From contig PLCA01000002.1 in assembly GCA_003134685.1 (NCBI GenBank), positions 124,001-188,000 on the forward strand: a stretch of DNA of 64,000 bases, given 5' to 3'. The translations under genes and the position numbers were made by a program. Numbering within the stretch: position 1 is the first letter of the stretch; each line of letters starts with the position of its first letter. The notes under the pieces are model-generated. The model was not told the origin of the DNA, did no database searches, and saw only the letters and a list, made by a program, of their open reading frames with translations. Positions 26,923 to 35,438 of the stretch are shown in pieces. Source of the stretch: Gemmatimonadota bacterium (GTDB taxonomy: Bacteria > Gemmatimonadota > Gemmatimonadetes > Gemmatimonadales > Gemmatimonadaceae).

Positions 26923-26938
26923 GTGACCAGATGGTCAC
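26923..26938. promoter_or_regulatory. Operator-like inverted repeat upstream of mgsA
   Basis: GTGACCA-GA-TGGTCAC, a perfect 7-bp inverted repeat with a two-base spacer, centred about 68 bp upstream of the methylglyoxal synthase start. The size and symmetry fit a dimeric repressor or activator site. No cognate regulator is adjacent. Confidence 0.45.
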
Positions 26939-26998
26939 AATCAGCGCCTATGCTTGTTGCCAGAAACCTCACCAAGGCCAACCCTCTCCAAGGCGCAT

Positions 26999-27520
26999 AT
27001 GCCCAGCCGTCGCTTGCTATTGATGAATGCCAACAAGCGAATTGCCCTGATCGCGCACGACAATCGCAAGCGCGATCTGCTCGATTGGGTTCGTGGCAAC
27101 CGCGGTGTTCTCATGCACCACGAGCTGTTCGCGACAGGTACGACTGGCTCGATACTGAGCGCAGAGCTCGGCCTCCACATCACGAGATTCGTCAGCGGAC
27201 CATTCGGCGGAGTCCAGCAGCTTAGCGCGGCGATCGTCGAGGGCCGAATTGACCTCGTCATCTTCTTCTCGGATCCCCTGCAGCCGCATCCGCACGACGT
27301 CGACGTGAACGCGCTCCTGCGGATAGCCGTGGTCTACAACATTCCCGTCGCCTGCAACCGGGCGACGGCAGATTTCATGATGTCGTCTCCCCTGATGAGG
27401 GAAGAGTATCGCCGCCTCACCATAGGAATCGAGGATCAACTCGTCCGATGGACTTCATCGAGTGCAGCAGCAACTGCAACTGAACAAGACGTCAGTTTGA
27501 GCCTGAAGGGTCTCAGCTGA
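26999..27520 (+). CDS. mgsA: Methylglyoxal synthase
   Basis: A 173-aa cytoplasmic enzyme that converts dihydroxyacetone phosphate to methylglyoxal and phosphate. It aligns by eye along its length with E. coli MgsA: 'IALIAHDNRK' (active-site His), 'LFATGTTGS', 'SGPFGGVQQL', 'GRIDLVIFFSDPL' with the catalytic Asp, 'PHDVDVNALLRIA' and 'NIPVACNRATADF'. ATG at 26999 has AAGG six bases upstream; ATG at 27023 would give the length closest to E. coli. A tandem repeat and an inverted repeat precede it. It ends 37 bp from the convergent methyltransferase-like gene. Confidence 0.93.
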   Translation: MPSRRLLLMNANKRIALIAHDNRKRDLLDWVRGNRGVLMHHELFATGTTGSILSAELGLHITRFVSGPFGGVQQLSAAIVEGRIDLVIFFSDPLQPHPHDVDVNALLRIAVVYNIPVACNRATADFMMSSPLMREEYRRLTIGIEDQLVRWTSSSAAATATEQDVSLSLKGLS

Positions 27521-27556
27521 CCTCTCGTTCAGTTGCTGTTGCAGTTCGCCGTGTCG

Positions 27557-28150
27557 TCACACGACGTACGGGACAAACCGTTTTGTCTCCTTCATGTAAG
27601 AATGGTATGGCTCGCCGATAGCATCGAGCAGTGCCCGTTCCTCGATCACTACGCGGTAGCCGTAAGTCGCGATCGTGGCGATCGTGAGAAGGATGAAACT
27701 GAACCAGCTTCCCAGCGCCAATCCGATTCCGATGAACATCATCATGCCCGCCGTATATGACGGATGTCGCACCAGACGGTACGGACCGGCGCGAATTACC
27801 GGCTGTTCGGATCTCGCTCTCACGTCCCCCGTGAAATACTGGCCGAGCGTGCGAAAGCAGTAGCGTCGCAACAGGCTGCCGAGAACTATCAGGGATAGAC
27901 CGACCGCGAATAGCGGCAGCCGCGCTCCTAACGGAAACGACCACGCCCGGACGAATGCGAGTGCAAAAGCGATGAGGAGCGCGATCCACATTCCGCCGAG
28001 CAGCACTCGCAAGGATCCGCCGTCCTTCGAGTTTCCGCCTTTCACGCCTTCGATACCACCCTGCACGACCTTCCATTCGGGCAGGAATGCCCAGACGTAG
28101 ACCGCCCAGAAAACCAGGGCGTGGGGCCAGACAAAAGGCAACGGTCTCAT
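27557..28150 (-). CDS. ICMT/PEMT-like membrane methyltransferase
   Basis: A 197-aa membrane protein with four or five spans and the C-terminal signature of the isoprenylcysteine carboxyl methyltransferase family: 'GPYRLVRHPSYTAG', 'VVIEERALLDAIGEPYHSYM' and 'TKRFVPYVV'. These residues bind S-adenosylmethionine in the family. Bacterial members methylate unknown, probably lipid or isoprenoid-like, substrates. The gene is divergent from the MFS exporter, whose start region lies beside it, and convergent with methylglyoxal synthase. There is no context that fixes the substrate. Confidence 0.85.
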   Translation of the reverse strand: MRPLPFVWPHALVFWAVYVWAFLPEWKVVQGGIEGVKGGNSKDGGSLRVLLGGMWIALLIAFALAFVRAWSFPLGARLPLFAVGLSLIVLGSLLRRYCFRTLGQYFTGDVRARSEQPVIRAGPYRLVRHPSYTAGMMMFIGIGLALGSWFSFILLTIATIATYGYRVVIEERALLDAIGEPYHSYMKETKRFVPYVV

Positions 28151-28192
28151 GCGCGCTCAGTAAATAGCACCATTATTGCGCTCCCGCCAATC

Positions 28193-29512
28193 GTGACGGA
28201 CGTCTCTCCCAAGCCCCGCGAGCAGCCGCGGAAACAGCTGCATCTCACCAGGGCTCTGCAGCACCGCAATTACCGGCTCTTTTTTAGCGGGCAGACGGTT
28301 TCGCTCATTGGCACCTGGATCACGCGCATCGCGACCAGTTGGCTGGTGTATCGGCTGACTGGCTCGGTGTTTCTGCTCGGCGTCGTCGGATTCTTCGGAC
28401 AGATTCCCACGCTGCTTCTCGCGCCCTTTGCCGGCGTTCTCGTGGATCGATGGGATCGCCATCGCATCCTGATCGTCACGCAGTCTCTTTCGATGCTGCA
28501 GTCCGTCGGTCTCGCCGTGCTGACCTTCGCGGGCGTGATCACGGTCGTGGACATTCTCATTCTCCAGGTCGTGCAGGGAATCATCAACGCCTTCGACACG
28601 CCCGCGCGACAGGCGTTCGTGGTGGAAATGGTCGAGGATCGCTCCCACCTCTCCAACGCCATCGCGCTCAACTCATCCATGGTGAATGCGAGCCGCGTGA
28701 TTGGGCCGTCGATCGGAGGCATCCTGATTGCCGCATTCGGAGAGGGCTGGTGCTTTACGCTGGATGCGATTTCCTACATCGCGGTCATCGCTTCACTCCT
28801 GGCGATGCGCGTGGAGAAGCGGCCTCCTCGCGAGTCTCATACTCGGGCGCTCCAGGAGCTGAGGGCCGGATTCAGCTATGTCACGCGGTTCGCGCCGGTG
28901 CGCGACTCACTGCTGCTCGTCGCGCTCGTCGCGACGATGGGCATGCCGTATACGGTGCTGATGCCGGCGATCGCCGCCACCGTCCTTCATGGCGGCCCTC
29001 ACACACTCGGGTATCTCATGACGGCGTCGGGTGTCGGCGCGCTCGCCGGCGCGGTCTATCTTGCATCGCGTACCTCGGTGCTCGGCCTCGGTCGCGCGAT
29101 CGTGATTGCCTCGATCACATTCGGGGCTGGGCTGTTGGCTTTTTCCTTCTCCCGGGTCCTCTGGCTCTCCATTTTGATTCTGCCCTTCGTGGGTGGAGGC
29201 ATGATGGTCGAGATGGCGTCGACGAACACCATTCTCCAGACGATCGTCGATGACGAGATGCGTGGAAGAGTGATGGCCTACTACACCATGGCTTTTCTTG
29301 GCACTGCTCCACTCGGCAGCCTGATGGCGGGTTTCGTGGCCGCTCACATTGGTCCGATGAAAACAATCATGATTGGCGGTGCCGCGTGCGTGATCGCGGG
29401 AGTCATATTCGCATTCAGGCTCCCCACGCTTCGGGCCCACGTGCGTCCGATTTACATCGAGCGCGGAATTCTCGCGGCCACGGAGCTCGAGGGCGCGTCG
29501 AAGTCACTCTGA
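28193..29512 (+). CDS. MFS exporter (DHA3/EntS-like)
   Basis: A 12-span major facilitator of about 439 aa. The core starts at 'ALQHRNYRLFFSGQTVSLIGTW', the usual opening of the macrolide-efflux / enterobactin-exporter group, and includes motif A 'GVLVDRWDRHRIL' and 'QAFVVEMV..LSNAIALNSSM'. The start is uncertain: no ATG exists near the core. GTG at 28193 keeps the gene clear of the divergent methyltransferase gene; GTG at 28121 would overlap it by 30 bp. No good ribosome binding site precedes either. Substrates of this group are drugs or siderophores; none can be named here. Confidence 0.88.
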   Translation: MTDVSPKPREQPRKQLHLTRALQHRNYRLFFSGQTVSLIGTWITRIATSWLVYRLTGSVFLLGVVGFFGQIPTLLLAPFAGVLVDRWDRHRILIVTQSLSMLQSVGLAVLTFAGVITVVDILILQVVQGIINAFDTPARQAFVVEMVEDRSHLSNAIALNSSMVNASRVIGPSIGGILIAAFGEGWCFTLDAISYIAVIASLLAMRVEKRPPRESHTRALQELRAGFSYVTRFAPVRDSLLLVALVATMGMPYTVLMPAIAATVLHGGPHTLGYLMTASGVGALAGAVYLASRTSVLGLGRAIVIASITFGAGLLAFSFSRVLWLSILILPFVGGGMMVEMASTNTILQTIVDDEMRGRVMAYYTMAFLGTAPLGSLMAGFVAAHIGPMKTIMIGGAACVIAGVIFAFRLPTLRAHVRPIYIERGILAATELEGASKSL

Positions 29513-29543
29513 CAGCGGCGAATTCAATTACATTCGCCGCTCA

Positions 29544-30128
29544 ATGAATCCGATCGAGCTGATCGCCGTCGTAATGACCCTGGTAGGCATCGTCCTCACG
29601 ATCAAGGAGAGGATCATTTGCTGGCCGGTAGCGATCGTCGGTATTCTCGCGTATCTCGTCGTTTTCCTTCGCGCCAGACTTTACGCGGATGCCGCGCTGC
29701 AGCCGATCTACGTAGTGCAGAACATCTACGGCTGGTGGTACTGGGCCCGCGGCGGCGATCGCGGGCAAGGACAGGCGCCGATCGTGGTCCTCGACTGGGC
29801 GATCCGCCTGCGCTGGCTGGCTGGAACGGCCGCCGTGTCCCTCTTTGTCGGCATGGCACTCGCGCGCTGGACCAACGCCGCCGCGCCTTACGCCGATGCC
29901 GCTCTCTCGACGACCAGCCTCGTCGCCAACTGGCTCCTGGCAAAAAAGGTTCTCGAGAACTGGTGGCTCTGGATCGCGGTCAACGTCGGCTACGTGATCC
30001 TGTTCTGGAGAAAGCAGCTGCTGCTATCCGCGGGTCTTTACGCGGTACTCCTGGCACTCGCTGTCGCTGGACTCATCGAGTGGCAGCGCTCGCGAGCTAG
30101 GCAGAGTCCACTTTCTGTGGCTGCCTAG
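29544..30128 (+). CDS. pnuC: Nicotinamide riboside transporter PnuC
   Basis: A 194-aa membrane protein with seven spans typical of PnuC, which brings nicotinamide riboside into the cell for NAD salvage. Diagnostic segments are 'IKERIICWPVAIVGILAY', 'YADAALQPIYVVQNIYGWWYW' with the conserved aromatic cluster, and 'NWLLAKKVLENWWLWIAVNVGYVILF'. The C-terminus is short and basic. It follows the MFS gene by 31 bp on the same strand, leaving no room for a riboswitch, so it is likely read from an upstream promoter. No NadR-type kinase is nearby. Confidence 0.93.
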   Translation: MNPIELIAVVMTLVGIVLTIKERIICWPVAIVGILAYLVVFLRARLYADAALQPIYVVQNIYGWWYWARGGDRGQGQAPIVVLDWAIRLRWLAGTAAVSLFVGMALARWTNAAAPYADAALSTTSLVANWLLAKKVLENWWLWIAVNVGYVILFWRKQLLLSAGLYAVLLALAVAGLIEWQRSRARQSPLSVAA

Positions 30129-30189
30129 GATCTGTTGCAGCTGTAAACAGCTCCCTGCTCGATATTGAAGCTGCCAGGGTTCCGACCCG

Positions 30190-30939
30190 GTGAAGAAAAT
30201 CCCCTGCTGCAGCCGTAGATTAAGAGAAGGTCGATATCCGATAACCCATCGCACGCACCGCGAGGATCGTTTGATTCAGACTCCTCAAGCCCCGCAGGCT
30301 CCCAGTGCTCCAGCACTCGCACCGATCGCTGTTGCGCGCAACGCGCCGACCGCGAGCGACATTTACGAGGGATTCAGGGCGCAGCGCCGAGAGTTGAATA
30401 ACCAGCTCGACGAGCTCCAGAGCACGCGCAGGGAAATCACCAGTCAGCTCGAAGATGTGTCGGTCGGGTCGCCGGAGCGAACGCCGCTCGAGACTCGGAT
30501 GACCGACATCGATTCGAGAATTGCTAATGTGGACAAGATGCTCGCCTCCAACGCGACGGACATATCGAAAGTCGCTGCCATTCCAGGAGCGGTGGTCGAG
30601 CCGCCACGCGTCATAGACCAGGGTCCGCCCGAGGAGGCATACGTCCTCGGCGGAATGTTCATGATCCTCGTGTTCCTCCCTTTATCGATTGCGTACGCGC
30701 GCAGGATCTGGCGTCGAGGCAGCGCCGCCGTCGCGGCATTCCCGCGGGAGATTGGGGATAGGTTGCTTCGAATGGAGCAGGCTGTCGAAGCAACCGCCGT
30801 CGAAGTCGAGCGAATCGGAGAAGGCCAGCGCTTTCTCACCCGGCTTTTCACCGAAGGAGAAGGTGTGCGGCCTTTGGGCAGTGGCGCAGCGCAGCCGATC
30901 GAGCGCAAATCAGTGAAGGCGCCCGAGCGGCTTCCATAG
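30190..30939 (+). CDS. Coiled-coil single-span membrane protein, unknown
   Basis: A protein of 249 aa if read from GTG 30190, or 222 aa from TTG 30271, which has GAGG five bases upstream and begins the more natural-looking sequence; the upstream 27 residues are Cys/Arg-rich and doubtful. Residues after a Pro/Ala-rich start form a coiled coil ('FRAQRRELNNQLDELQSTRREI'), followed by one membrane span ('VLGGMFMILVFLPLSIAYA') and a second helical region with 'RLLRMEQAVEATAVEVERI'. I do not recognise a family. A terminator hairpin follows the gene. Confidence 0.6.
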   Translation: MKKIPCCSRRLREGRYPITHRTHREDRLIQTPQAPQAPSAPALAPIAVARNAPTASDIYEGFRAQRRELNNQLDELQSTRREITSQLEDVSVGSPERTPLETRMTDIDSRIANVDKMLASNATDISKVAAIPGAVVEPPRVIDQGPPEEAYVLGGMFMILVFLPLSIAYARRIWRRGSAAVAAFPREIGDRLLRMEQAVEATAVEVERIGEGQRFLTRLFTEGEGVRPLGSGAAQPIERKSVKAPERLP

Positions 30940-30945
30940 CCTTGA

Positions 30946-30969
30946 TCAGGCTGGCGATGCCAGCCCTGA
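30946..30969. terminator. Terminator-like hairpin between convergent genes
   Basis: Arms TCAGGCTGGC and GCCAGCCCTGA with loop GAT, one bulged base. It fills the 31-bp space between the coiled-coil protein gene and the convergent GntR gene and can end both transcripts. There is no T-tract. Confidence 0.55.
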
Positions 30970-30970
30970 C

Positions 30971-31717
30971 CTACCAGTTCCCCTGCTCTCCCATCACCTC
31001 GATCGCGCGCACCAATCGGTCCGCAGCGTGACGCCAGTTCGTCTGGACAGCGCGTTGAGCCGAGGCGGCGTTGCCGGTGCGGATCGCATCGACGATCACA
31101 TCATGTTCGGTTCCGGCGGTTGGCACCGTGTCGAGCAGTAGCGCGATGTACATCCTGATGTAGCGCTCGGCCTGCGGTTTCACGGCGTCGTGCAGCGAGC
31201 GTAGTCGCGCTCCGGCGCCGGCTTCGACGTAGCGCCGGTGAAATTTCTCGTCGAGCTCGTACAATTTGCCCGGCTGTGCGCCCTTGGCCGATGCGGCCTT
31301 CCGGAACTCGGCGTTGAGCGTGGCCAGCTCCTTTGCCAGCGTCTCTCTCTTGGCTTCGCCTAGGCGTGCCGCGCTCCGGGCGGCGAGACCCTCGAGCTCA
31401 CCCACGATCTCGAGCAGTTCCCCGACGTCCTCGCGCGTGAGCGGCGCGACGGTCATCCGCGCCTGGTGGGTGGGCGAGGCGACGACGTAGCCCTCCCGCT
31501 CGAGCCGCTGAAACGCGGCGCGAACCGGTGTTCGGCTGACGCCAAAGCGCTCGGCGACTTCAGTTTCCACGATTCGTGCCCCGGGCGCCAGCTGCCCGCG
31601 GACAATGAGATTCCGCAGCGAGTCGTAGAGTTTGTTCGCTCGCTCTGTGGCACCTTTGGCGCGTCGTCCTCGCTCCGGCGAGGAGCGCGGTTTGGCAGCA
31701 GCTCGTCTCTGCACCAT
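30971..31717 (-). CDS. GntR-family regulator, FadR subfamily (FCD domain)
   Basis: A 248-aa DNA-binding regulator. A basic N-terminal tail is followed by the GntR winged helix at about residues 28-92 ('LYDSLRNLIVRGQLAPGARI', 'VAERFGVSRTPVRAAFQRLEREGYV') and a helical FCD ligand domain ('ILLDTVPTAGTEHDVIVDAI' with the His of the metal/ligand site). It is divergent from an amino acid permease gene 166 bp away, and a perfect palindrome of the FadR-subfamily type lies in that space. It probably controls the permease in response to an amino acid or organic acid; that link is inference from position and site type. Confidence 0.92.
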   Translation of the reverse strand: MVQRRAAAKPRSSPERGRRAKGATERANKLYDSLRNLIVRGQLAPGARIVETEVAERFGVSRTPVRAAFQRLEREGYVVASPTHQARMTVAPLTREDVGELLEIVGELEGLAARSAARLGEAKRETLAKELATLNAEFRKAASAKGAQPGKLYELDEKFHRRYVEAGAGARLRSLHDAVKPQAERYIRMYIALLLDTVPTAGTEHDVIVDAIRTGNAASAQRAVQTNWRHAADRLVRAIEVMGEQGNW

Positions 31718-31845
31718 TCCGCCAATATAACGCCGCCCGGCGTCGCGACACTCCCTTATTCCCGCACCCGCCCGCTCGCGCCTTCAGTCTTCTCCCGCCC
31801 GGCGTCTTCTTGCGCGTCCGACCCGTGCTGGTTATTCTAGGCCCG

Positions 31846-31857
31846 ATTGTATACAAT
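31846..31857. promoter_or_regulatory. Probable GntR/FadR-type operator
   Basis: ATTGTATACAAT is a perfect 12-bp palindrome and contains TTGTATACAA, which matches the published FadR-subfamily consensus t.GTa.tAC.a at every fixed place. It lies 26 bp upstream of the permease start and 129 bp from the divergent GntR gene start, a normal place for a repressor site near the permease transcription start. Confidence 0.7.
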
Positions 31858-31882
31858 TCCGCATCCAAATTGGGAGGAGTTC

Positions 31883-33337
31883 ATGTCGCTCTTCGTTCGG
31901 AAGGACATCGGTTCACTGCTGGCGGAGGCCGGCTCGGGGACGCTGCGACGGGAGCTGGGACCGCTGGCCCTGGTCACCCTGGGAATCGGGGCCGTGATCG
32001 GAGCCGGAATCTTCGTCATGTCCGGCACCGTCGCGTCCCAGAACGCCGGCCCGGCGCTGACGCTATCGATGGTCTTCGCCGGAATCGCCTGCGTGTTCGC
32101 CGGTCTCTGCTACGCCGAGCTGGCGAGCATGATCCCGGTGGCCGGGAGCGCCTATACCTATGCCTACGCGACGATGGGCGAACTGGTCGCGTGGATAATC
32201 GGCTGGGATCTCGTTCTCGAGTACTCCCTCAGCTCCTCGACCGTGGCAGTGGGATGGTCGGCCTATGCGGTCACCCTGCTTGGCGAGATGGGCATCACGA
32301 TTCCACCGCGACTCACTGGTGCCCCGGGCGTACACATCTGCCTGCCCGACGGGACCCACGTCATCGGGGTGTTCAATCTCCCCGCAATGATGATCTGTCT
32401 GGCGCTCACTGGACTACTGGTCATTGGAATCCGCGAGTCGGCGCGAGTGAACACCACCATTGTCATCATCAAGGTCGCGGTGTTGGCAATCTTCGTTGCG
32501 TTCGGCGCGCACTACGTCAACACGGCGAATCTGCACCCCTTCATTCCTCCGAACACGGGCCAGTTCGGATCGTTCGGATGGAGCGGGGTCCTTCGCGGCG
32601 CGGGAATCATCTTCTTCGCCTACATCGGCTTCGACGCGGTCTCCACTGCTTCACAGGAAGCAAAGAATCCTGGACGCGACATCCCGATCGGAATTCTCGT
32701 CTCGCTCGCGATCTGCACCATCATATACATCTCTGTTGGACTCGTGATGACTGGGCTCGTCCCATACCACAGTCTCAACGTCGCCTCACCGATCGCGGTC
32801 GCGGTGCAGGCCACGGGACTCAAGTGGCTCGCGCCCATCGTCAACATCGGCGCGATTTGCGGGCTGTCGAGCGTGATATTGGTGAACATGCTGGCCCAGT
32901 CCCGGATCTTCTACTCGATGAGCCGCGACGGATTGCTCCCGCCTCTGTTTGCCAGACTCCACCCGCGGTATCGCACTCCGCACGTGACGACCGCGATCAC
33001 CGGACTCGTCGTCGCAATCGCTTCCGGACTGTTTCCAATCGCGGTGCTGGGCCAGCTCGTGAGCATGGGAACTCTGCTCGCGTTCGCGATCGTGTGCATG
33101 GGAGTCCTGATCCTGCGCAGAATAGAACCCGACACGCACCGACCGTTCAGGACACCGGGCATGCCGTGGGTGCCAATCGTGGGAACTCTCATTTGTCTTT
33201 ACCTGATGTCAGGACTCCCGCTCCCGACGTGGATCAGGTTGTTCGTGTGGCTGGCCGTCGGACTGACGATCTACTTCACGTACGGAAGATTTCACGCTGC
33301 CGCGGCACGCGATCGGCCGATCGCCAACGCCGCTTAG
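31883..33337 (+). CDS. APC-family amino acid permease
   Basis: A 484-aa membrane transporter with 12 spans of the amino acid-polyamine-organocation family, closest in look to the cationic amino acid transporter / YfnA group. The ATG at 31883 has GGAGG five bases upstream. Substrate-binding segments are visible: 'GIGAVIGAGIFVMSG' in span 1 and 'IIFFAYIGFDAVSTASQEAKNP' in span 6. It imports amino acids, likely by proton symport. It is divergent from a GntR regulator with a palindromic operator in between, and ends with a four-base overlap on the convergent lipoprotein gene. Confidence 0.93.
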   Translation: MSLFVRKDIGSLLAEAGSGTLRRELGPLALVTLGIGAVIGAGIFVMSGTVASQNAGPALTLSMVFAGIACVFAGLCYAELASMIPVAGSAYTYAYATMGELVAWIIGWDLVLEYSLSSSTVAVGWSAYAVTLLGEMGITIPPRLTGAPGVHICLPDGTHVIGVFNLPAMMICLALTGLLVIGIRESARVNTTIVIIKVAVLAIFVAFGAHYVNTANLHPFIPPNTGQFGSFGWSGVLRGAGIIFFAYIGFDAVSTASQEAKNPGRDIPIGILVSLAICTIIYISVGLVMTGLVPYHSLNVASPIAVAVQATGLKWLAPIVNIGAICGLSSVILVNMLAQSRIFYSMSRDGLLPPLFARLHPRYRTPHVTTAITGLVVAIASGLFPIAVLGQLVSMGTLLAFAIVCMGVLILRRIEPDTHRPFRTPGMPWVPIVGTLICLYLMSGLPLPTWIRLFVWLAVGLTIYFTYGRFHAAAARDRPIANAA

Positions 33338-34425
33338 TGCTTCAGTCGTCGCGCGAAGATCGTGTCCCACGTAGCGAGCGCTGGCTTGGGCTTGAGGTTC
33401 GCATCCACCAGGCCCAGCGTCGCGAACAGAGGCAAGATCGCGGGAACCGGCTTCGGAAAGGTTCCAAGATCCAGGTCGGTGAAGGACAGCTGGAAGACAC
33501 CGATCGCATTTGCTTCGTCGAGAAGCTGTGACTGGCGCGCGATGTATCTCGCCTGCATTTCCGGTGACGACGAGAACATTCCTCTCACCGAGGCAGACGG
33601 CCATCCGCCTTCCACCACCATCATGGGCAGCGCTCGCGAGCCCCTCACTCGCGTGTAGTAGTCGAGTGGAATCTGTTCCGGGTCCTTGAATCCGCCGAGG
33701 TACGGATATGATGACAAGCCGAGGACGTTGACGAAGGGGAAATCGCGCAGATCCTGATCGATCCCAATGTACGCGCCCTGCTGCACTAGCTTCCCCCACG
33801 CGGTTTCGACCTGTACGCTGACATAGAGAGGGAGCGCGGTCGCGGACCGCGAGCGACGAATGTCGGACGCCGCGTCGTTGGTCATCCGAACCACCGCCTC
33901 GTAGACCGGCCGCGGAGCAATCTGCCGGATCAGATTCGTCTCGGCTGCAAGTCCCAGATAATCCGGATGCAGCTTCTCGACCAGCACGCCCACGTAATTG
34001 CGATACAGCCGCTGCACCGCGGGCTCCGTGATGCTCCGATGCGCTGCGACGAGCGCCGGGGCTTCGCTTTCGCGGGCCAGCCCATTCGTGACATCGATCG
34101 TCACCACCAGCTTCAGATGCTTCGAGCGGTAGTAATGCTCGAGATCGATCCCGTCCTTTCGGAGCGCGTCCTCGGGAGACGCCCCGGCGAGAAGCAGCGC
34201 CCATGGTACGTCGAGATGCATGATCGCGGCATCGGCTCGCCTGGTCCAGATCTCCAGCGATCTCACCGCGACCTTGATATCTGGCTTGGGCGGAACGACC
34301 GAGAAGCCCATCAGATAGGAGCGTGTCCCAGCTGACGATATTTTCGGCGCAGGCGTGGATCGCGGGCAGGCCGTCGTCACCAAAGCTAAGGAGATGGCTG
34401 CCACCAGCCTTCGAAATGCCGTCAT
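33334..34425 (-). CDS. Lipoprotein with GH-A-like TIM-barrel fold
   Basis: A 363-aa probable lipoprotein: hydrophobic N-terminus and lipobox T-T-A-C near residue 20. The mature part reads as an alpha/beta barrel, with strands such as 'YLMGFSVVPP', 'AIMHLDVPWAL', 'LKLVVTIDVT', 'YLGLAAETNLI' and 'PMMVVEGGWPS'. Glutamates at the ends of the fourth and seventh strands (in A-A-E-T-N and V-V-E-G-G) match the acid/base and nucleophile pattern of clan GH-A glycosidases. No specific family is recognised, so glycosidase activity is a proposal. It is convergent with the permease gene and has no partner genes. Confidence 0.65.
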   Translation of the reverse strand: MTAFRRLVAAISLALVTTACPRSTPAPKISSAGTRSYLMGFSVVPPKPDIKVAVRSLEIWTRRADAAIMHLDVPWALLLAGASPEDALRKDGIDLEHYYRSKHLKLVVTIDVTNGLARESEAPALVAAHRSITEPAVQRLYRNYVGVLVEKLHPDYLGLAAETNLIRQIAPRPVYEAVVRMTNDAASDIRRSRSATALPLYVSVQVETAWGKLVQQGAYIGIDQDLRDFPFVNVLGLSSYPYLGGFKDPEQIPLDYYTRVRGSRALPMMVVEGGWPSASVRGMFSSSPEMQARYIARQSQLLDEANAIGVFQLSFTDLDLGTFPKPVPAILPLFATLGLVDANLKPKPALATWDTIFARRLKH

Positions 34426-34556
34426 CGCCGCGGAATATGTCCCGGAAAGGTCAGCAATGGTGCATTCCGAAACGGCTGGTCGTCGACTGATGGACCCCGG
34501 CTTGTGTCAGCAGACACTGTTACATATGCTGCTAATCCGCATTACCGGATACCCCC

Positions 34557-35438
34557 GTGGAATTGATCCCGCACGCTGCCGCAGAGACCTACCGCCCTTC
34601 CCCCAGGACCTGGCAGCCAGTTCGACCCGAAGACGCAGCAAAGCTTACAGATTGCCGGTTGCAGCTGCACCACGCCGCGCAGTTCGGAGCCGCCGCCGGG
34701 ATTTCCTTCCTCACGCATCGTCCGGATGAAAGCCATACCAACCTGGAGTGGGTGCCTTCTCTTGCCGGATTGTTCTCACGAGTGATTCCGACGGGGAGAC
34801 CATTCCGGATCGGCGCGAGGCCGTCCAAGTTCGCGCTGCTGATAGTCACTGAAGACAATCAGCCGATCGCGGAATACAAGCTCCATGGCCGTACGATTAC
34901 CGACGCGACTGAGTGGATTCGCGCGCAAATCAAATCTCTCGGTGCGGACCCGACGCGTCATACGCTGCGGCGAGACTATGAGATACCAGCGCATCCGGTC
35001 GCGATCGGGGAATCGTTCGATGCCAGCGCGCCGATTCTCTTCGAAGAGCTTTCGAAATGGTTCTCGAATGCCGCCACGCTACTCGGCTCCCTTGTCCGAA
35101 AGACGCGCGGAGCCAGCGAGCTAAGGTGCTGGCCGCAGCATTTCGACCTCGCAACGCTCATCAAGGTCGCGCCCGCTCGCACCATTGGAATGGGACTGGA
35201 GCCAGGCGACGATTTCTACGACGAGCCGTATTTCTATCTCAACATGAGCCCGCAACCCAGCGCGTCTCGTGCTCAGTCTCGCCCATTGTGGGGAAACGGC
35301 ACCTGGCACACCAACGAATGGGTTGGAGCAGTTCTTCCCGGATCTCGGTTCGGCGCCGCATCCGCCCAGGAGCGGCAGGTCCGCGAGTTCCTCGATTCAG
35401 CCACCGCCGCCTGCCGCGCGCTGGTTACACAGAGCTAA
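34557..35438 (+). CDS. DUF5996-like protein
   Basis: A 293-aa soluble protein without signal peptide. The segment 'ELRCWPQHFDLATLI' followed by a Gly-rich 'GMGLEPGDDFYDEPYFYLNMSP' and a Trp-rich 'GTWHTNEWVGAVLPGSRF' is what I associate with DUF5996, a family without a known role; this match is from memory and less than certain. The start (GTG at 34557) gives a plausible N-terminus but has no clear ribosome binding site. It is divergent from the GH-A-like lipoprotein and overlaps the stop of the convergent osmolyte transporter gene by four bases. Confidence 0.65.
   Translation: MELIPHAAAETYRPSPRTWQPVRPEDAAKLTDCRLQLHHAAQFGAAAGISFLTHRPDESHTNLEWVPSLAGLFSRVIPTGRPFRIGARPSKFALLIVTEDNQPIAEYKLHGRTITDATEWIRAQIKSLGADPTRHTLRRDYEIPAHPVAIGESFDASAPILFEELSKWFSNAATLLGSLVRKTRGASELRCWPQHFDLATLIKVAPARTIGMGLEPGDDFYDEPYFYLNMSPQPSASRAQSRPLWGNGTWHTNEWVGAVLPGSRFGAASAQERQVREFLDSATAACRALVTQS

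Noticed and set aside
31810..33531. Plus-strand open frame of 573 codons overlapping the amino acid permease in another frame
   Set aside because: The Arg/His/Gly-rich translation has no domain and the permease frame is unmistakable; it is a GC-rich shadow frame.
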